Numbered from the stretch's first letter, positions 43,288-52,435 are shown. The stretch is 64,000 nucleotides of DNA from Pseudomonadales bacterium (GCA_028281005.1 JANQKS010000038.1:1-64000), one strand, 5' to 3'. Made by a program: numbers and translations. Notes: generated from the letters alone by a model not told the origin.

Positions 43288-44063
43288 CGCGGCGCCATAC
43301 GTATGGCGCCGTCCAGGCGCACGTCTTCGCCGTTGAAGTAGGGGTTGCGGCACATTTCCAGTGCCAGGGACGCATACTCTTCCGGCGAACCCAGACGAGA
43401 CGGATTTGGCACCTGGGCACCCAGGGCTTGTTTCACTTTCTCCGGCGCACCTTGCAGCAGCGGGGTATCGAAAATACCCGGCAGGATGGTGTTGACGCGG
43501 ATGAATTCCTGGGCGAGGTCACGCGCGATGGGTAGGGTCATACCCACCACACCGCCTTTGGATGCGGAGTAAGACGCCTGGCCAATCTGACCGTCTTCTG
43601 CCGCTACCGAGGCGGTGTTGATGATGGCGCCGCGTTCACCGTCGATGGGATCAAGCGAGGCCATGCCTGCGGCGGACTTGGCGATACAGCGGAAGGTGCC
43701 TACCAGGTTAATCTGGATGATGAGGTTAAACGCATCCAGCGGAAAATGACTGATCTCGCCGGTTTCTTTGTTGCGGCTGACGGTTTTGATGGCGTTACCG
43801 GTGCCAGCGCAGTTGACGAGGATACGTTCCTGGCCGATCGCTTCCCGGGATTTGGCAAAGCCTGCTTCAACGGAAGCGTCGTCCGTGACATTGACGTTGC
43901 AGAATACACCGCCCAGTTCCTGGGCCAGGGCTTCCCCTTTTTCTTCGTTGAGATCAAACAACGCGACTTTTACGCCGTGGGCCGCCAGGGCACGTGCGGT
44001 AGCAGCACCGAGACCAGAGGCGCCGCCGGTGATGACGGCAGAAATGCTGGAGTCGAGTTTCAT
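43284..44063 (-). CDS. SDR, 3-hydroxyacyl-CoA dehydrogenase type (HSD17B10-like)
   Basis: SDR of 259 residues. Motifs are VITGGASGLGAATARALAAHG, LVNCAGTGNAIKTV and the catalytic Y-S-A-S-K. The RGAIINTASVAAEDGQIGQ stretch and length match type II 3-hydroxyacyl-CoA dehydrogenase (17-beta-hydroxysteroid dehydrogenase type 10 family), which oxidises 3-hydroxyacyl-CoA and some steroids. The upstream region contains a 12-bp tandem duplication. It converges with the decayed acyl-CoA dehydrogenase (4 bp overlap). Confidence 0.9.
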   Translation of the reverse strand: MKLDSSISAVITGGASGLGAATARALAAHGVKVALFDLNEEKGEALAQELGGVFCNVNVTDDASVEAGFAKSREAIGQERILVNCAGTGNAIKTVSRNKETGEISHFPLDAFNLIIQINLVGTFRCIAKSAAGMASLDPIDGERGAIINTASVAAEDGQIGQASYSASKGGVVGMTLPIARDLAQEFIRVNTILPGIFDTPLLQGAPEKVKQALGAQVPNPSRLGSPEEYASLALEMCRNPYFNGEDVRLDGAIRMAPR

Positions 44064-44082
44064 GGTAGGGTTTTATCCTCTT

Positions 44083-44106
44083 GTTGTGTGAAAAGTTGTG
44101 TGAAAA
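44083..44106. repeat. 12-bp exact tandem duplication upstream of SDR gene
   Basis: GTTGTGTGAAAA twice. It begins 19 bp upstream of the minus-strand start at 44063. Confidence 0.85.
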
Positions 44107-44138
44107 ACAGCGGCGCATTCTATGCAAGGGGATGAAAG

Positions 44139-45011
44139 ATGACCATACGCAATTTGCTCGCCCAACAAGCACCGGTGTTTTCAACCCTGTGCTTGGATGC
44201 GCTCGCCGCGCGCGTCGCTGAGCAGGCCGGCTTCCAATGCGGCTATGTCAGCGGCGGTGCGTTGGGTTATGCCCATGCTGTGAGCGAAGCGCTGCTCAGC
44301 GTAGATGAACTGGCCGACGTAGTGCGCCACGTGCACGCGCGCAGCAATCTACACGTCGTGGTGGATGCCGGTGTCGGCTTCGGGGACGCGGTACACCTCA
44401 CGCGCGCCATCAAGACGTTTGAGCAAGCCGGGGCGGCGGCCATTGAAATTGAAGACCAGGTCGCCCCCAAACGCGTCAGTCATCATCGTGGTATAGAACA
44501 CCTGGTGTCGCTGCAGGACATGGTTGCCAAAGTGAAGTATGCCGTGGACGCGCGTAGCAACGCTGAGACGCTAATTATTGCCCGCACTGGTGCGGTGAAA
44601 AACGAATCGTTTGCGCACGCTTGTGAACGCGCCAACGCTTACGCCGAAGCGGGCGCCGATGCCATTCTTATCATGCCGGAAACCGCCGAGCAGTGGGCTA
44701 GGGTAGCCGCTGAAATCAACGCGCCGATCGTTTGCTTTGGCGCCTTGGGTGGCCGCACACCGGCGCAGTGGACCGCATTGGGCGTGTCGCTGGTGATTGA
44801 TCCATTCACTGTACAAGTCATGCAGGTGCGGGCGATGCAACAAGCATATGCGGATTTTTTTGCGGGGCGTGATGCGCCGCTTGAGATGGCGGAGCTGTTC
44901 GCCACCTACAACCAGTTGGATGAGGTGGCCGGTTTTGCGGAGTTATATGCCGTGGAAGATGCCACTACGCTGGCTGCACACTCAAGCGCGGGTTCAGAAG
45001 CGTTGGATTAG
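44139..45011 (+). CDS. Isocitrate lyase / PEP mutase family protein
   Basis: TIM-barrel lyase-type protein of 290 residues. Family stretches: VFSTLCLDALAARVAEQAGFQCGYVSGGALGYA, VVVDAGVGFGDAVHLTRAIKTFEQAGAAAIEIEDQVAPKR and IIARTGAV. The catalytic KKCGH loop of true isocitrate lyases is not present (QVAPKRVSHHRG occupies that area), so it is more like 2-methylisocitrate lyase-related or carboxyvinyl-carboxyphosphonate-type proteins; the reaction is unknown. ATG at 44139. It overlaps the stop of the convergent hydratase gene by 4 bp and may cleave a C-C bond late in the pathway. Confidence 0.82.
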   Translation: MTIRNLLAQQAPVFSTLCLDALAARVAEQAGFQCGYVSGGALGYAHAVSEALLSVDELADVVRHVHARSNLHVVVDAGVGFGDAVHLTRAIKTFEQAGAAAIEIEDQVAPKRVSHHRGIEHLVSLQDMVAKVKYAVDARSNAETLIIARTGAVKNESFAHACERANAYAEAGADAILIMPETAEQWARVAAEINAPIVCFGALGGRTPAQWTALGVSLVIDPFTVQVMQVRAMQQAYADFFAGRDAPLEMAELFATYNQLDEVAGFAELYAVEDATTLAAHSSAGSEALD

Positions 45012-45793
45012 CTTCCCGACCAGTTGGGTTTGCGCTTCTCGGCGAAGGCTTTAGGCCCTTCTTTCGCGTCTTCGGAACGCCGCCAGCGATAGAAAGTAGG
45101 GTAGTTTTCTTGCGCGGTCATGGCGGCGGCCAGGCTGTCTTCGTCCAAGCCTTTTAACATGGCCTCTTTGGATGCTTGGATGGCCAACGGGGCACCGGCC
45201 AGAATCTTGCCGCACCAGCGTTCCACCGCGGCCTCTAACTCATGGTGGTCTACCAGCTCGGTGACAAAACCCAGCCGGTAACCTTCGGCGGCGCTGACGC
45301 GCTCGGCGGAGAGCACCAAACCCATGGCCTGTTTAAGGCCAATTTGTCGGGCCAGGCGATGCACGCCGCCGCCCAAGGCGACGGCACCTACCAGAGGTTC
45401 CGGTAGGCCAAAAGACGATCGCTCGGTGGCGATGATGATGTCGCAGGCCAACGCAATCTCAAAACCGCCACCCAGCGCAAATCCATCCACCGCGGCGATG
45501 ATGGGTTTACTCAAATCGAAACGCTCGATCAGACCGGCATAGCCGTGTTCCGGATAACCCACGTGCCTGCCGGCGCTGGCGATGGCTTTAAGATCGCTGC
45601 CGGCGCAGAAGGCTTTCTCTCCGGCACCGTTGATCACACAAAGATATTGTTGGTCATCAGCAGCAAACTGATTAAAGGCGGCTTCGAGCTCTTCATGCAT
45701 GGGCGGATGCAGCGCATTCATCACCTCGGGCCGGTTCAGCGTGATACGGGTGATGTGGTCTGCATCGTCGACGCTGACAAACTGATAACTCAA
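45008..45793 (-). CDS. Enoyl-CoA hydratase
   Basis: Crotonase-family enzyme, 261 residues. The oxyanion-hole motif is GEKAFCAGSDLKAI and the central segment is DGFALGGGFEIALACD, with both catalytic Glu positions retained (GFEIAL and PEPLVGAV), so classical hydratase activity is likely. The C terminus EGPKAFAEKRKPNWSGS is typical. It is the last gene of an operon of two acyl-CoA dehydrogenases and this hydratase (minus strand), the expected order for one beta-oxidation turn. Confidence 0.92.
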   Translation of the reverse strand: MSYQFVSVDDADHITRITLNRPEVMNALHPPMHEELEAAFNQFAADDQQYLCVINGAGEKAFCAGSDLKAIASAGRHVGYPEHGYAGLIERFDLSKPIIAAVDGFALGGGFEIALACDIIIATERSSFGLPEPLVGAVALGGGVHRLARQIGLKQAMGLVLSAERVSAAEGYRLGFVTELVDHHELEAAVERWCGKILAGAPLAIQASKEAMLKGLDEDSLAAAMTAQENYPTFYRWRRSEDAKEGPKAFAEKRKPNWSGS

Positions 45794-45825
45794 AACTGCC
45801 TCCCGGTGGGAATGTATGGGTGCGG

Positions 45826-46962
45826 TTAGGCCGCCGCGCCCATCAGCATATCAGCCAGTTTAGCGCGCTGATACTTAGCATCGCCGAACAGCACTTGGTT
45901 ATGCATTTGGCGCTTGAAGAACAAGTGCACGTAACATTCCCAGGTAAACCCAATACCGCCGTGGAACTGTACCGCGCGGCTGGCGGAAAACACCGCCATG
46001 TCGCTGGCGGCAGCCTTGGCCATACGCGCGTATTGCTCCGCCTTGTCGGGCTCTTCTTCGAACGCGCAGGCGGCGTTGTAGGTGAGTGATTTAGCGGCGT
46101 CAATGTCCAGCATGACATTAACCAAAGGGTGTTTAACCGCCTGGAAAAAACCCAGTGGCCGATCAAACTGCACGCGGGTGGTGGCGTATTCGGTGGTGGT
46201 CTGCAGCAGCCACTCACCGGCGCCCACCATGTCGGCAGCGGTGATGCACAGCAAAGCAGGCAACGCATGTTGCAAAGCCGCTGCGCCGGCGCCGGGTGCG
46301 GCCACTTCAACCGCATCAGCCTGGTCAAATTGGATGTGGGCTTGATCCCGGGTGAGATCAATGATGCCGTCAGGGGTGATGGTTACACCGGCGGCGTCCG
46401 CGGCGACGGTGTATAAACCGATGCCGTTGTTGTCCCGGGCGGAGACCACATAGAAGTCCGCTTTTTTAGCGTCTTGCACAAAATAGGCGGTGCCCGAGAG
46501 TTTGCCGTCGGCGACGGTGACGTCGGTGTCCCCGGCTTCCCAAGAGCCTTTTTCGTTGGTGATGGCGAGACTCGCGGCGTTACCCTCTGCAATGTGTCCA
46601 AGTGCGGTAACGGCGGCTTCCGTGTTGCAAGCCTTCAGTACAAAGGTGCTGTTGAAGGTGGCAATTAAGGGCGATGGGAAGGCGGCTTTGCCGGCCTCTT
46701 CAGCCAACGCGATAGCGGCAACCAAGGGCATGCCGATGCCGCCGGCTGCTTCCGGTACACAGGCTGCGGTCCAGCCCAGCTCGCAGATCTGACGCCACAG
46801 GTCTTGATCCCAGATGCACTCAATCTCACGATGGATGTTGTAGTCATCAGCCACCTGGCGGTGGATTTTGTCCGCGCTGGCATTGTCGGCAAAAAATTTG
46901 CGTGCCGAATCGCGCAGCATGGTTTCGTCTTCACCGAAACCGAAGTTTTTCTGTTGGGTCAT
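45826..46962 (-). CDS. Acyl-CoA dehydrogenase, small partner
   Basis: FAD-dependent acyl-CoA dehydrogenase-fold protein, 378 residues. Motifs include ELGWTAACVPEAAGGIGMP, ATTRVQFDRPLGFFQAVKHPL and HGGIGFTWECYVHLFFKRQMHNQVLFG. As in the pair at 36.2 kb, no catalytic Glu is seen at the classical C-terminal position, suggesting a structural partner to the larger subunit encoded upstream. The start at 46962 abuts a 9-bp tandem array that also supplies the Shine-Dalgarno (AAGGAAGAAAT). 33 bp separate its stop from the hydratase start. Confidence 0.88.
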   Translation of the reverse strand: MTQQKNFGFGEDETMLRDSARKFFADNASADKIHRQVADDYNIHREIECIWDQDLWRQICELGWTAACVPEAAGGIGMPLVAAIALAEEAGKAAFPSPLIATFNSTFVLKACNTEAAVTALGHIAEGNAASLAITNEKGSWEAGDTDVTVADGKLSGTAYFVQDAKKADFYVVSARDNNGIGLYTVAADAAGVTITPDGIIDLTRDQAHIQFDQADAVEVAAPGAGAAALQHALPALLCITAADMVGAGEWLLQTTTEYATTRVQFDRPLGFFQAVKHPLVNVMLDIDAAKSLTYNAACAFEEEPDKAEQYARMAKAAASDMAVFSASRAVQFHGGIGFTWECYVHLFFKRQMHNQVLFGDAKYQRAKLADMLMGAAA

Positions 46963-46964
46963 AT

Positions 46965-47000
46965 TTCTTCCTTCTCTTCCTTCTCTTCCGTCTCTTTCTT
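46965..47000. repeat. 9-bp tandem repeat, four units, across the Shine-Dalgarno of the acyl-CoA dehydrogenase
   Basis: Units TTCTTCCTT, CTCTTCCTT, CTCTTCCGT and CTCTTTCTT. On the minus strand they read as purine-rich AAGGAAGAG-type units, and the unit closest to the start codon (46962) provides the ribosome-binding site. Copy number change would shift or multiply Shine-Dalgarno sites. Confidence 0.85.
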
Positions 47001-47035
47001 ATTTGCTGCTTGCTGCGAGTTTACTGCCGCGAGCA

Positions 47036-48286
47036 CTATTTGGATTTGGGTAAACCAAGCACACGCTCACCGAGGATGTTGCGTTGTACTTCGTTGGCCC
47101 CGGCGGCGATGGTGACGCCAAAGCTGTTCATGTAAGCGAGCTGCCATTGGCCACCTGCTGGGGCGTTGTTGTCATTCACGTATAAGCTACTGCTGGGCCC
47201 CTCTATCTCGTAAGCCAGCTGCGCAATGTCCTGACTCATTTCCGTGGCCACCAACTTGTACTGCAGGGGGATGCGCATAGGGTGGTCATTTAGCGCCTGC
47301 ACGCCGATGCGCCGCTGGTTTTGACGAAACCCTTCTTGGCGAATCATGAGTTGCATGATGGCGTCGCGGATCACCGGGTCGTCAGCGGCGGCGTTGCCGT
47401 TGCGATGGCTTTGTTTGGCCAGCTCAATCAAGGCACCGGCGTTGCCCACCGCGGCGGATGCGTCTGCCTCGGTGACCATGCCGCCGGCCGCGGGTGTGGT
47501 GAGGGGACCGGCGCCACGTTCATGGGCCAAAGTAGTCATGGCGACTTTCCAACCGGCGCCCACGTCATCCAGACGATAGCGGTCTTCCACCACCAGGTCT
47601 TCGAAGATGACTTCGTTAAAGCCGGTTTCACCGGTTATCTTAATTAACGGACGCACCGTGACGCCGTTGCCTAAGGCGCTTTTGATGGGCACCACAAAGT
47701 AAGACAGGCCGTTGTATTTGTCTTCTTTACTGGTGCGGCACAGCAGGATCATCCATTCGGCAAAATGTGCCAGCGACGTCCACACTTTATGGCCGTTGAT
47801 CACCCAGCTGTCGCCTTTCTTTTCGGCGAAGGTTTGTTGATTGGCCAAGTCCGAACCCGCGCCCGGTTCGCTAAACCCTTGGCACCAAATCTCTTCGCCG
47901 GACAGCAGTTTGGGCAACAGTTCCGCCTTGACGTCGTCGCGGCCGTGAAAGTACACCGTGGGCGCGGCCATCCCTAAGCCGATGATGTTGGGGAAGAAAG
48001 GGGTTTTTGCCCGCGACATCTCTTGATTGGCAATCGCTTGGCAGTTGGACATGCCGCCGCCACCTACTTCTTTGCTGTAGTCACAGCCAACCAAGCCAGC
48101 TTCATAAGCCGATTTTTGCCAACCTTGCAGCCACTCCAAGGCGGCCGGGTCGCTTAATTCAAGTGCGCCTTGGGGAATGTGCACCGGCGGTTGGCCGGGG
48201 TGGTTGTCCTGCAGCCATTGTTGGCAGTAGGCGCGGAATTCAGCCTGTTCGGGGGTGTCTTTGCTTTCGGTTGCTGCCGTAGACAT
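47036..48286 (-). CDS. Acyl-CoA dehydrogenase, catalytic-type partner
   Basis: FAD-dependent acyl-CoA dehydrogenase, 416 residues. Motifs are WCQGFSEPGAGSDLANQQTFA, INGHKVWTSLAHFAEWM and the C-terminal AAGANEVQRNILGERVLGLPKSK. The classical C-terminal Glu is absent; a Glu in TTLAHERGAGP aligns with the helix-G catalytic position. It precedes the smaller dehydrogenase gene by 73 bp in the same direction, so a heteromeric enzyme is likely. The MFS gene runs the other way from about 170 bp upstream of this start. Confidence 0.9.
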   Translation of the reverse strand: MSTAATESKDTPEQAEFRAYCQQWLQDNHPGQPPVHIPQGALELSDPAALEWLQGWQKSAYEAGLVGCDYSKEVGGGGMSNCQAIANQEMSRAKTPFFPNIIGLGMAAPTVYFHGRDDVKAELLPKLLSGEEIWCQGFSEPGAGSDLANQQTFAEKKGDSWVINGHKVWTSLAHFAEWMILLCRTSKEDKYNGLSYFVVPIKSALGNGVTVRPLIKITGETGFNEVIFEDLVVEDRYRLDDVGAGWKVAMTTLAHERGAGPLTTPAAGGMVTEADASAAVGNAGALIELAKQSHRNGNAAADDPVIRDAIMQLMIRQEGFRQNQRRIGVQALNDHPMRIPLQYKLVATEMSQDIAQLAYEIEGPSSSLYVNDNNAPAGGQWQLAYMNSFGVTIAAGANEVQRNILGERVLGLPKSK

Positions 48287-48318
48287 GTTCCTTAAACTCC
48301 TCTTTGTTCAGGTCTCTT

Positions 48319-48342
48319 CATTTATTGCGGCATTTATCGCGG
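48319..48342. repeat. 12-bp tandem duplication upstream of acyl-CoA dehydrogenase
   Basis: CATTTATTGCGG and CATTTATCGCGG (one mismatch). It starts 33 bp upstream of the start at 48286, in the divergent spacer with the MFS gene. Confidence 0.8.
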
Positions 48343-48458
48343 CGGTGTTGTACAGCAAATACCGCGTTTGCGACAGGTCAATAGTGGACAGTCTGACAAA
48401 AGCTGATGGCGCCCAAATTTGCGGGGTATCCCGTGGGGTCGGGTGTTATAGTTCATCA

Positions 48459-49898
48459 ATGCCGAACCGTCGCCTTTCACAACCCACCATGCTTGCCTTT
48501 GGCGTGGGTCAAGCCGCGGAAGGGATCAAAAACCAGGCGTTCAACGTATTTCTGCTGTTTTACTACCAACAATTGGTTGGGGTGTCGGGGACGATGACCG
48601 GCTTGGCGCTGGGTATTGCACTGGCGTTTGACGCGGTCACCGACCCGCTAGCCGGCTTTGTCAGTGACCGCTTTCGCAGCCGCTGGGGTCGGCGCCACCC
48701 GTTTATGTTCATCAGCGTGTTTCCATTGGCGATCGCCTTTATAGCGCTATTTAATCCGCCGGCAGGCATGTCTGAGTTTGCGAGCTTTTTGTGGTTGCTG
48801 GTGTTTGCGGTGTTGGTGCGGGCTTCGCTGACGTTTTATTACGTCCCCCACCTTGCCTTGGGTGCTGAGATGGCGCACGACTACCACCAACGCTCGACGG
48901 TGTTTGCCTACAGCACGGTGGCTTCAATTACCGCCATGGCGTTGGTTACCTTTCTTGGCTACCGCTACTTCTTTCCCACCACGCCGGAATACTCCCCGGG
49001 AACGTTGAACCCAGAAGGTTATGTCAACTTTTCCATGTTTTTTGCCGCTGGCATGGTGGGAGTCATCTTGCTGTGTGTGTTTGGTACCGCCAAGGAAATT
49101 CCACACCTGCGCCAGAGTGAAGCCAGCGCGGGATTTCACCCCAAAATGTTTTTTGGCGATTTTCTCGACGTGTTCCGGAACCGTTCCTTTCGTCTGATTT
49201 TTATCGGCATGATGATGACCACCTTTGCCATTGCGGTGGAAGCCGTCTTCAATCCCTTCATGGGGGTACATTTCTGGGGCTTGCCTACGGAGCGGCTGGC
49301 GCTGATCTCCATTGCCACGCTCATCGGACTGTGGATTGGTTTACCGCTGGCGCCGATTCTGACCCGCCGCTTTGACAAACGTTGGGCGCTGGTGGGCCCC
49401 GCCGTGTTTGTGGCGGTCAACGCCAACGCGGCCCTGATCATGCGTTTGGCGGACGTGTCCTGGTTCCCGGACAATTCGTCGCCCTGGGTGTTCTGGATCT
49501 ATTTCGCCCGCTATCTGTTGCAGGGCATCTTTTTGCCGGTGATTCTGGCCAGCTTTAACTCCATGTTTGCGGACATTGCCGATGAAGTGGAACTGGAGAC
49601 CGGCAAACGCTGCGAGGGGGTCATCTACTCCGCACGCTCTTTTTCCGGCAAAGCCACTGCAGCCCTTGGCGCCATCGTGGGCGGCGTGTTGTTGGATGTG
49701 ATCTCTTTTCCTCGCGGTGCGGTGGCCGGTACGGTGGATCCGGACATTGTTTGGTACCTTGGCTTTGTGGAAGGTCCGGCCACCTCCATCATTTCTTTTT
49801 GCGGCGTGTTGTTTTATCTGCGTTATCGCATTGATCGCAAGCGGCACGCGGAGATCCGTGCGGCCATTGACGCCAGGCAAGCCGCAACAGGGGGTTAG
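48459..49898 (+). CDS. MFS transporter, GPH (glycoside-pentoside-hexuronide:cation) type
   Basis: Membrane transporter of 479 residues with about twelve transmembrane segments. The cytoplasmic motifs FDAVTDPLAGFVSDRFRSRWGRRHPFM between TM2 and TM3 and the PAGMSEFAS region identify the GPH group (MelB-like). The ATG at 48459 lies at the start of the family-conserved N terminus; upstream in-frame sequence has no signal and no good Shine-Dalgarno. GPH members import sugars with sodium or protons, but homologues in xenobiotic and steroid-degrading gene regions may import other compounds; substrate is unknown here. Stop overlaps the AraC stop by 4 bp. Confidence 0.88.
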   Translation: MPNRRLSQPTMLAFGVGQAAEGIKNQAFNVFLLFYYQQLVGVSGTMTGLALGIALAFDAVTDPLAGFVSDRFRSRWGRRHPFMFISVFPLAIAFIALFNPPAGMSEFASFLWLLVFAVLVRASLTFYYVPHLALGAEMAHDYHQRSTVFAYSTVASITAMALVTFLGYRYFFPTTPEYSPGTLNPEGYVNFSMFFAAGMVGVILLCVFGTAKEIPHLRQSEASAGFHPKMFFGDFLDVFRNRSFRLIFIGMMMTTFAIAVEAVFNPFMGVHFWGLPTERLALISIATLIGLWIGLPLAPILTRRFDKRWALVGPAVFVAVNANAALIMRLADVSWFPDNSSPWVFWIYFARYLLQGIFLPVILASFNSMFADIADEVELETGKRCEGVIYSARSFSGKATAALGAIVGGVLLDVISFPRGAVAGTVDPDIVWYLGFVEGPATSIISFCGVLFYLRYRIDRKRHAEIRAAIDARQAATGG

Positions 49899-50989
49899 CT
49901 GGCTCGTGCTAGCCCGCGGCGATAGGCTGAAGGCGTAAGCTGGTGCCAGCGGCGGAAGGCGCGGCGGAAATTGGCGGCATCGTGGTAACCCAAAATGGCG
50001 GCAATGGCTTCCACGCTTAAGGTGTCGTCGCGCAAATATTGAGCCGCCAGATCACGCAGCAGCGCCTCACGCAGCTGCCGATAAGTCAACCCATGCACCG
50101 CCAAACGCCGTGCTAAGGTGCGTTTGGAGATGAATAAAGCCCGCGCCACATCCTCTTCGGTGAGCGCGCCCACCGAGTGGGTTAACAAAAGGTGGCGTAC
50201 CCGATCTACGATATCTAACGACGCGTCCGGAATTTGCTCCAGTAATTCCACGCAGAAGTTGTGTGCAATGACGTAGGCGTTGGGATCACTGCCCGACTTA
50301 GCGCGGCGCGCAAACTCAGCGGGAATCAGCAGCACATTGTTTGCGTGGGCAAAGGTCACCGGCGAGTGGAAGTATTCGCCGTATTCCTCGGCGTAGGCAG
50401 GTGTATCGAAAGCAAACAAGAAGCGCCCCTGGTTAAACCGCCCGCCAATGAAGCTTTCGATGTTGGTCTGCATGGCCAAAGTCACCGCCTCCAGCACCAC
50501 GCGCTGCACCGGAGTGGAAATACCCGCGTCGAAATCGAGTTCGCAGCGTAACCAACGTTCGTCGAAGTCCAGCTTAAAGTTGATAAAGGGCGGCTTGAGG
50601 CGGCCAAATTCTTCCAACATGCTCAGCGCGGAGTACAGATCGGGCGCGTTGTTGGTGAGAAAACCTACCGGCCCGTGGGTTGACGGCCGCAGATGGGCTG
50701 CACAGCGTAAACCCACTGTGGGGTCGTCATTCATTTGCAGCGCGTTTTCGATGACTTGGATGAGTTGCGGCCCGTCCATATGCAGATCACTGCCGGAATA
50801 CAGCACTTCCTTGGGCAGCCCTGTGCCAGCCAGCAGTTGTGCCAGTTCACCCTCTTTTAAAGCCAACTGGTGCGCGATGACCTGAGCGTAAGCGTTGCAA
50901 TTGACTCGACCATTGACAGGTGTGTGCGGGTAGTGGCTGGCAGGCATGGCAAGCAGTGGAATTGGTTCACAGGTGATGCATTTTGGCAT
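49895..50989 (-). CDS. AraC-family transcriptional regulator
   Basis: Transcription activator of 364 residues from the ATG at 50989 (AGGGG upstream; an ATG at 50947 is the alternative). The N-terminal arabinose-binding-like domain (as in AraC regulators of alkane and lipid genes) spans about residues 20-220, and the C-terminal double helix-turn-helix has EEDVARALFISKRTLARRLAVHGLTYRQ and LSVEAIAAILGYHDAANFRRAFRRWHQLTPSAYR. It is divergent from the CYP153-like gene. Two direct repeats of ATGACCCC 21 bp apart (50993 and 51014) lie between the genes, a typical AraC operator layout. Regulation of the P450-BVMO run is inferred. Confidence 0.92.
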   Translation of the reverse strand: MPKCITCEPIPLLAMPASHYPHTPVNGRVNCNAYAQVIAHQLALKEGELAQLLAGTGLPKEVLYSGSDLHMDGPQLIQVIENALQMNDDPTVGLRCAAHLRPSTHGPVGFLTNNAPDLYSALSMLEEFGRLKPPFINFKLDFDERWLRCELDFDAGISTPVQRVVLEAVTLAMQTNIESFIGGRFNQGRFLFAFDTPAYAEEYGEYFHSPVTFAHANNVLLIPAEFARRAKSGSDPNAYVIAHNFCVELLEQIPDASLDIVDRVRHLLLTHSVGALTEEDVARALFISKRTLARRLAVHGLTYRQLREALLRDLAAQYLRDDTLSVEAIAAILGYHDAANFRRAFRRWHQLTPSAYRRGLARAS

Positions 50990-50992
50990 GAA

Positions 50993-51021
50993 ATGACCCC
51001 TACCTGTCAATTAATGACCCC
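50993..51021. promoter_or_regulatory. Direct-repeat operator candidate for AraC regulator
   Basis: ATGACCCC occurs at 50993-51000 and 51014-51021, same strand, 21 bp apart (two helical turns). It is 56-84 bp upstream of the CYP153-like start at 51077 and next to the AraC start. AraC proteins usually bind two such direct repeats near the -35 region. Confidence 0.55.
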
Positions 51022-51076
51022 CCAAAGGAGGCTCTTTTGCGGCAGACTGCGCGCGTTAACACAACGGACAACACCC

Positions 51077-52435
51077 ATGCCTCCAGCAGAAGCTTTAGAA
51101 AATACCCAAGCGCCGGGACAATCTGCCGCGGACAGCCAAGCAGACAAGGAAGTGATCCAGCTGCCAACGTTGGAAGACCTGGATATGCACACGCCGATAC
51201 CGGATCCGTATGACTTGCCGTTGGCGGAAATAAACCCGGCCAACGGGCGCTTGTTTGCGGAAGACAAGTACGAGGGCTATTTCAAACGCCTGCGCGAAGA
51301 AGACCCGGTGCATTTGAGCGAAACCGAATTTACCGGTCGTTTCTGGAACTTGACTCGCTACGAAGACATCAAGGCGGTGGATCAGAATGACGCGCAGTTT
51401 TCTTCCGCCAAAGGTTTTGTACTGGGGCCGCGTTTGGATGCGCGCTTACCCGAAGACAGCCTCAGCGCGTTAAATTTGCCGATGTTCATCGGCATGGACA
51501 ATCCGCAACACAATGACCAACGCAAAACCGTATCACCCATCGTGGGCCCTTCGAGCCTGGCGCGTATGCAGCCGATCATACGCGAGCGGGTGCAGCAGAT
51601 TCTCGATGGCCTGCCGGTGGGCGAAGAATTTGACTGGGTGCAGCGGGTCTCGATCGAGCTCACCACACAAATGTTGGCGACCTTGTTTGATTTCCCCTTT
51701 GCGGAACGCGGCAAATTGACTTACTGGTCCGACGTAGCCACGGCGCAGCCTGGGACAGGTGTCATCGACTCTGAAGAAGAGCGTAACCAGGTGATGATCG
51801 AGTGTGTCACCTACTTTGCGGAACTGTTTGCCGAACGTAAGGCCAATCCGGGTCATGACCTCATCTCCATGTTGGCCCACGGTGAACACACCCGGCACAT
51901 GAACCCCATGGAGCACCTGGGTAACTTATTGCTGTTGATTGTAGGTGGCAACGACACCACACGGAATTCATTAAGCGGCGGTGTCTACGCGCTCAATCGA
52001 TACCCTGAAGAGTACGCTAAGCTGCGCGCTGACCACGGACTCGTTACAAACCTGGTACCCGAGATCATCCGTTGGCAGACGCCTTTGGCACACATGCGCC
52101 GCACCGCCAACGAAGACTGTGAAATTCGCGGTCAAAACATTAAGGCCGGCGAGCAGGTGGTGATGTGGTACGTCTCCGGCAATCGCGACGAAAGCGTGTT
52201 TGAACGCGGTGATCAACTTGTCATCGACCGCCCTAACGCACGTCAGCACCTGTCCTTTGGCTTTGGCGTGCACCGTTGTATGGGAAACCGGTTGGCGGAA
52301 ATGCAGCTGCGTATTGCCTGGGAAGAGATTATGCAGCGGTTCAGCCACGTAGAGGTGGTGGGTGAGCCGCAACGGCACATCTCTTCCTTTGTGAAGGGGT
52401 ATACCCATCTGCCGGTGGTGGTGCACCGCAAATAA
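51077..52435 (+). CDS. CYP153-like cytochrome P450
   Basis: P450 of 452 residues from the ATG at 51077 (weak Shine-Dalgarno; longer frames run through the AraC start region). It has an N-terminal extension and then DPYDLPLAEINPANGRLF. I-helix LLLIVGGNDTTRNSLSGG, substrate-side EIIRWQTPLAHMRRTA, heme loop FGFGVHRCMGNRLAEMQLRI (thiolate near residue 401). It is a close paralogue of the CYP153-like gene at 33805. Terminal hydroxylation of an alkyl or terpene side chain is expected. First gene of a plus-strand run with NMO, BVMO, lactonase and flavin monooxygenase genes under a divergent AraC regulator. Confidence 0.92.
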   Translation: MPPAEALENTQAPGQSAADSQADKEVIQLPTLEDLDMHTPIPDPYDLPLAEINPANGRLFAEDKYEGYFKRLREEDPVHLSETEFTGRFWNLTRYEDIKAVDQNDAQFSSAKGFVLGPRLDARLPEDSLSALNLPMFIGMDNPQHNDQRKTVSPIVGPSSLARMQPIIRERVQQILDGLPVGEEFDWVQRVSIELTTQMLATLFDFPFAERGKLTYWSDVATAQPGTGVIDSEEERNQVMIECVTYFAELFAERKANPGHDLISMLAHGEHTRHMNPMEHLGNLLLLIVGGNDTTRNSLSGGVYALNRYPEEYAKLRADHGLVTNLVPEIIRWQTPLAHMRRTANEDCEIRGQNIKAGEQVVMWYVSGNRDESVFERGDQLVIDRPNARQHLSFGFGVHRCMGNRLAEMQLRIAWEEIMQRFSHVEVVGEPQRHISSFVKGYTHLPVVVHRK

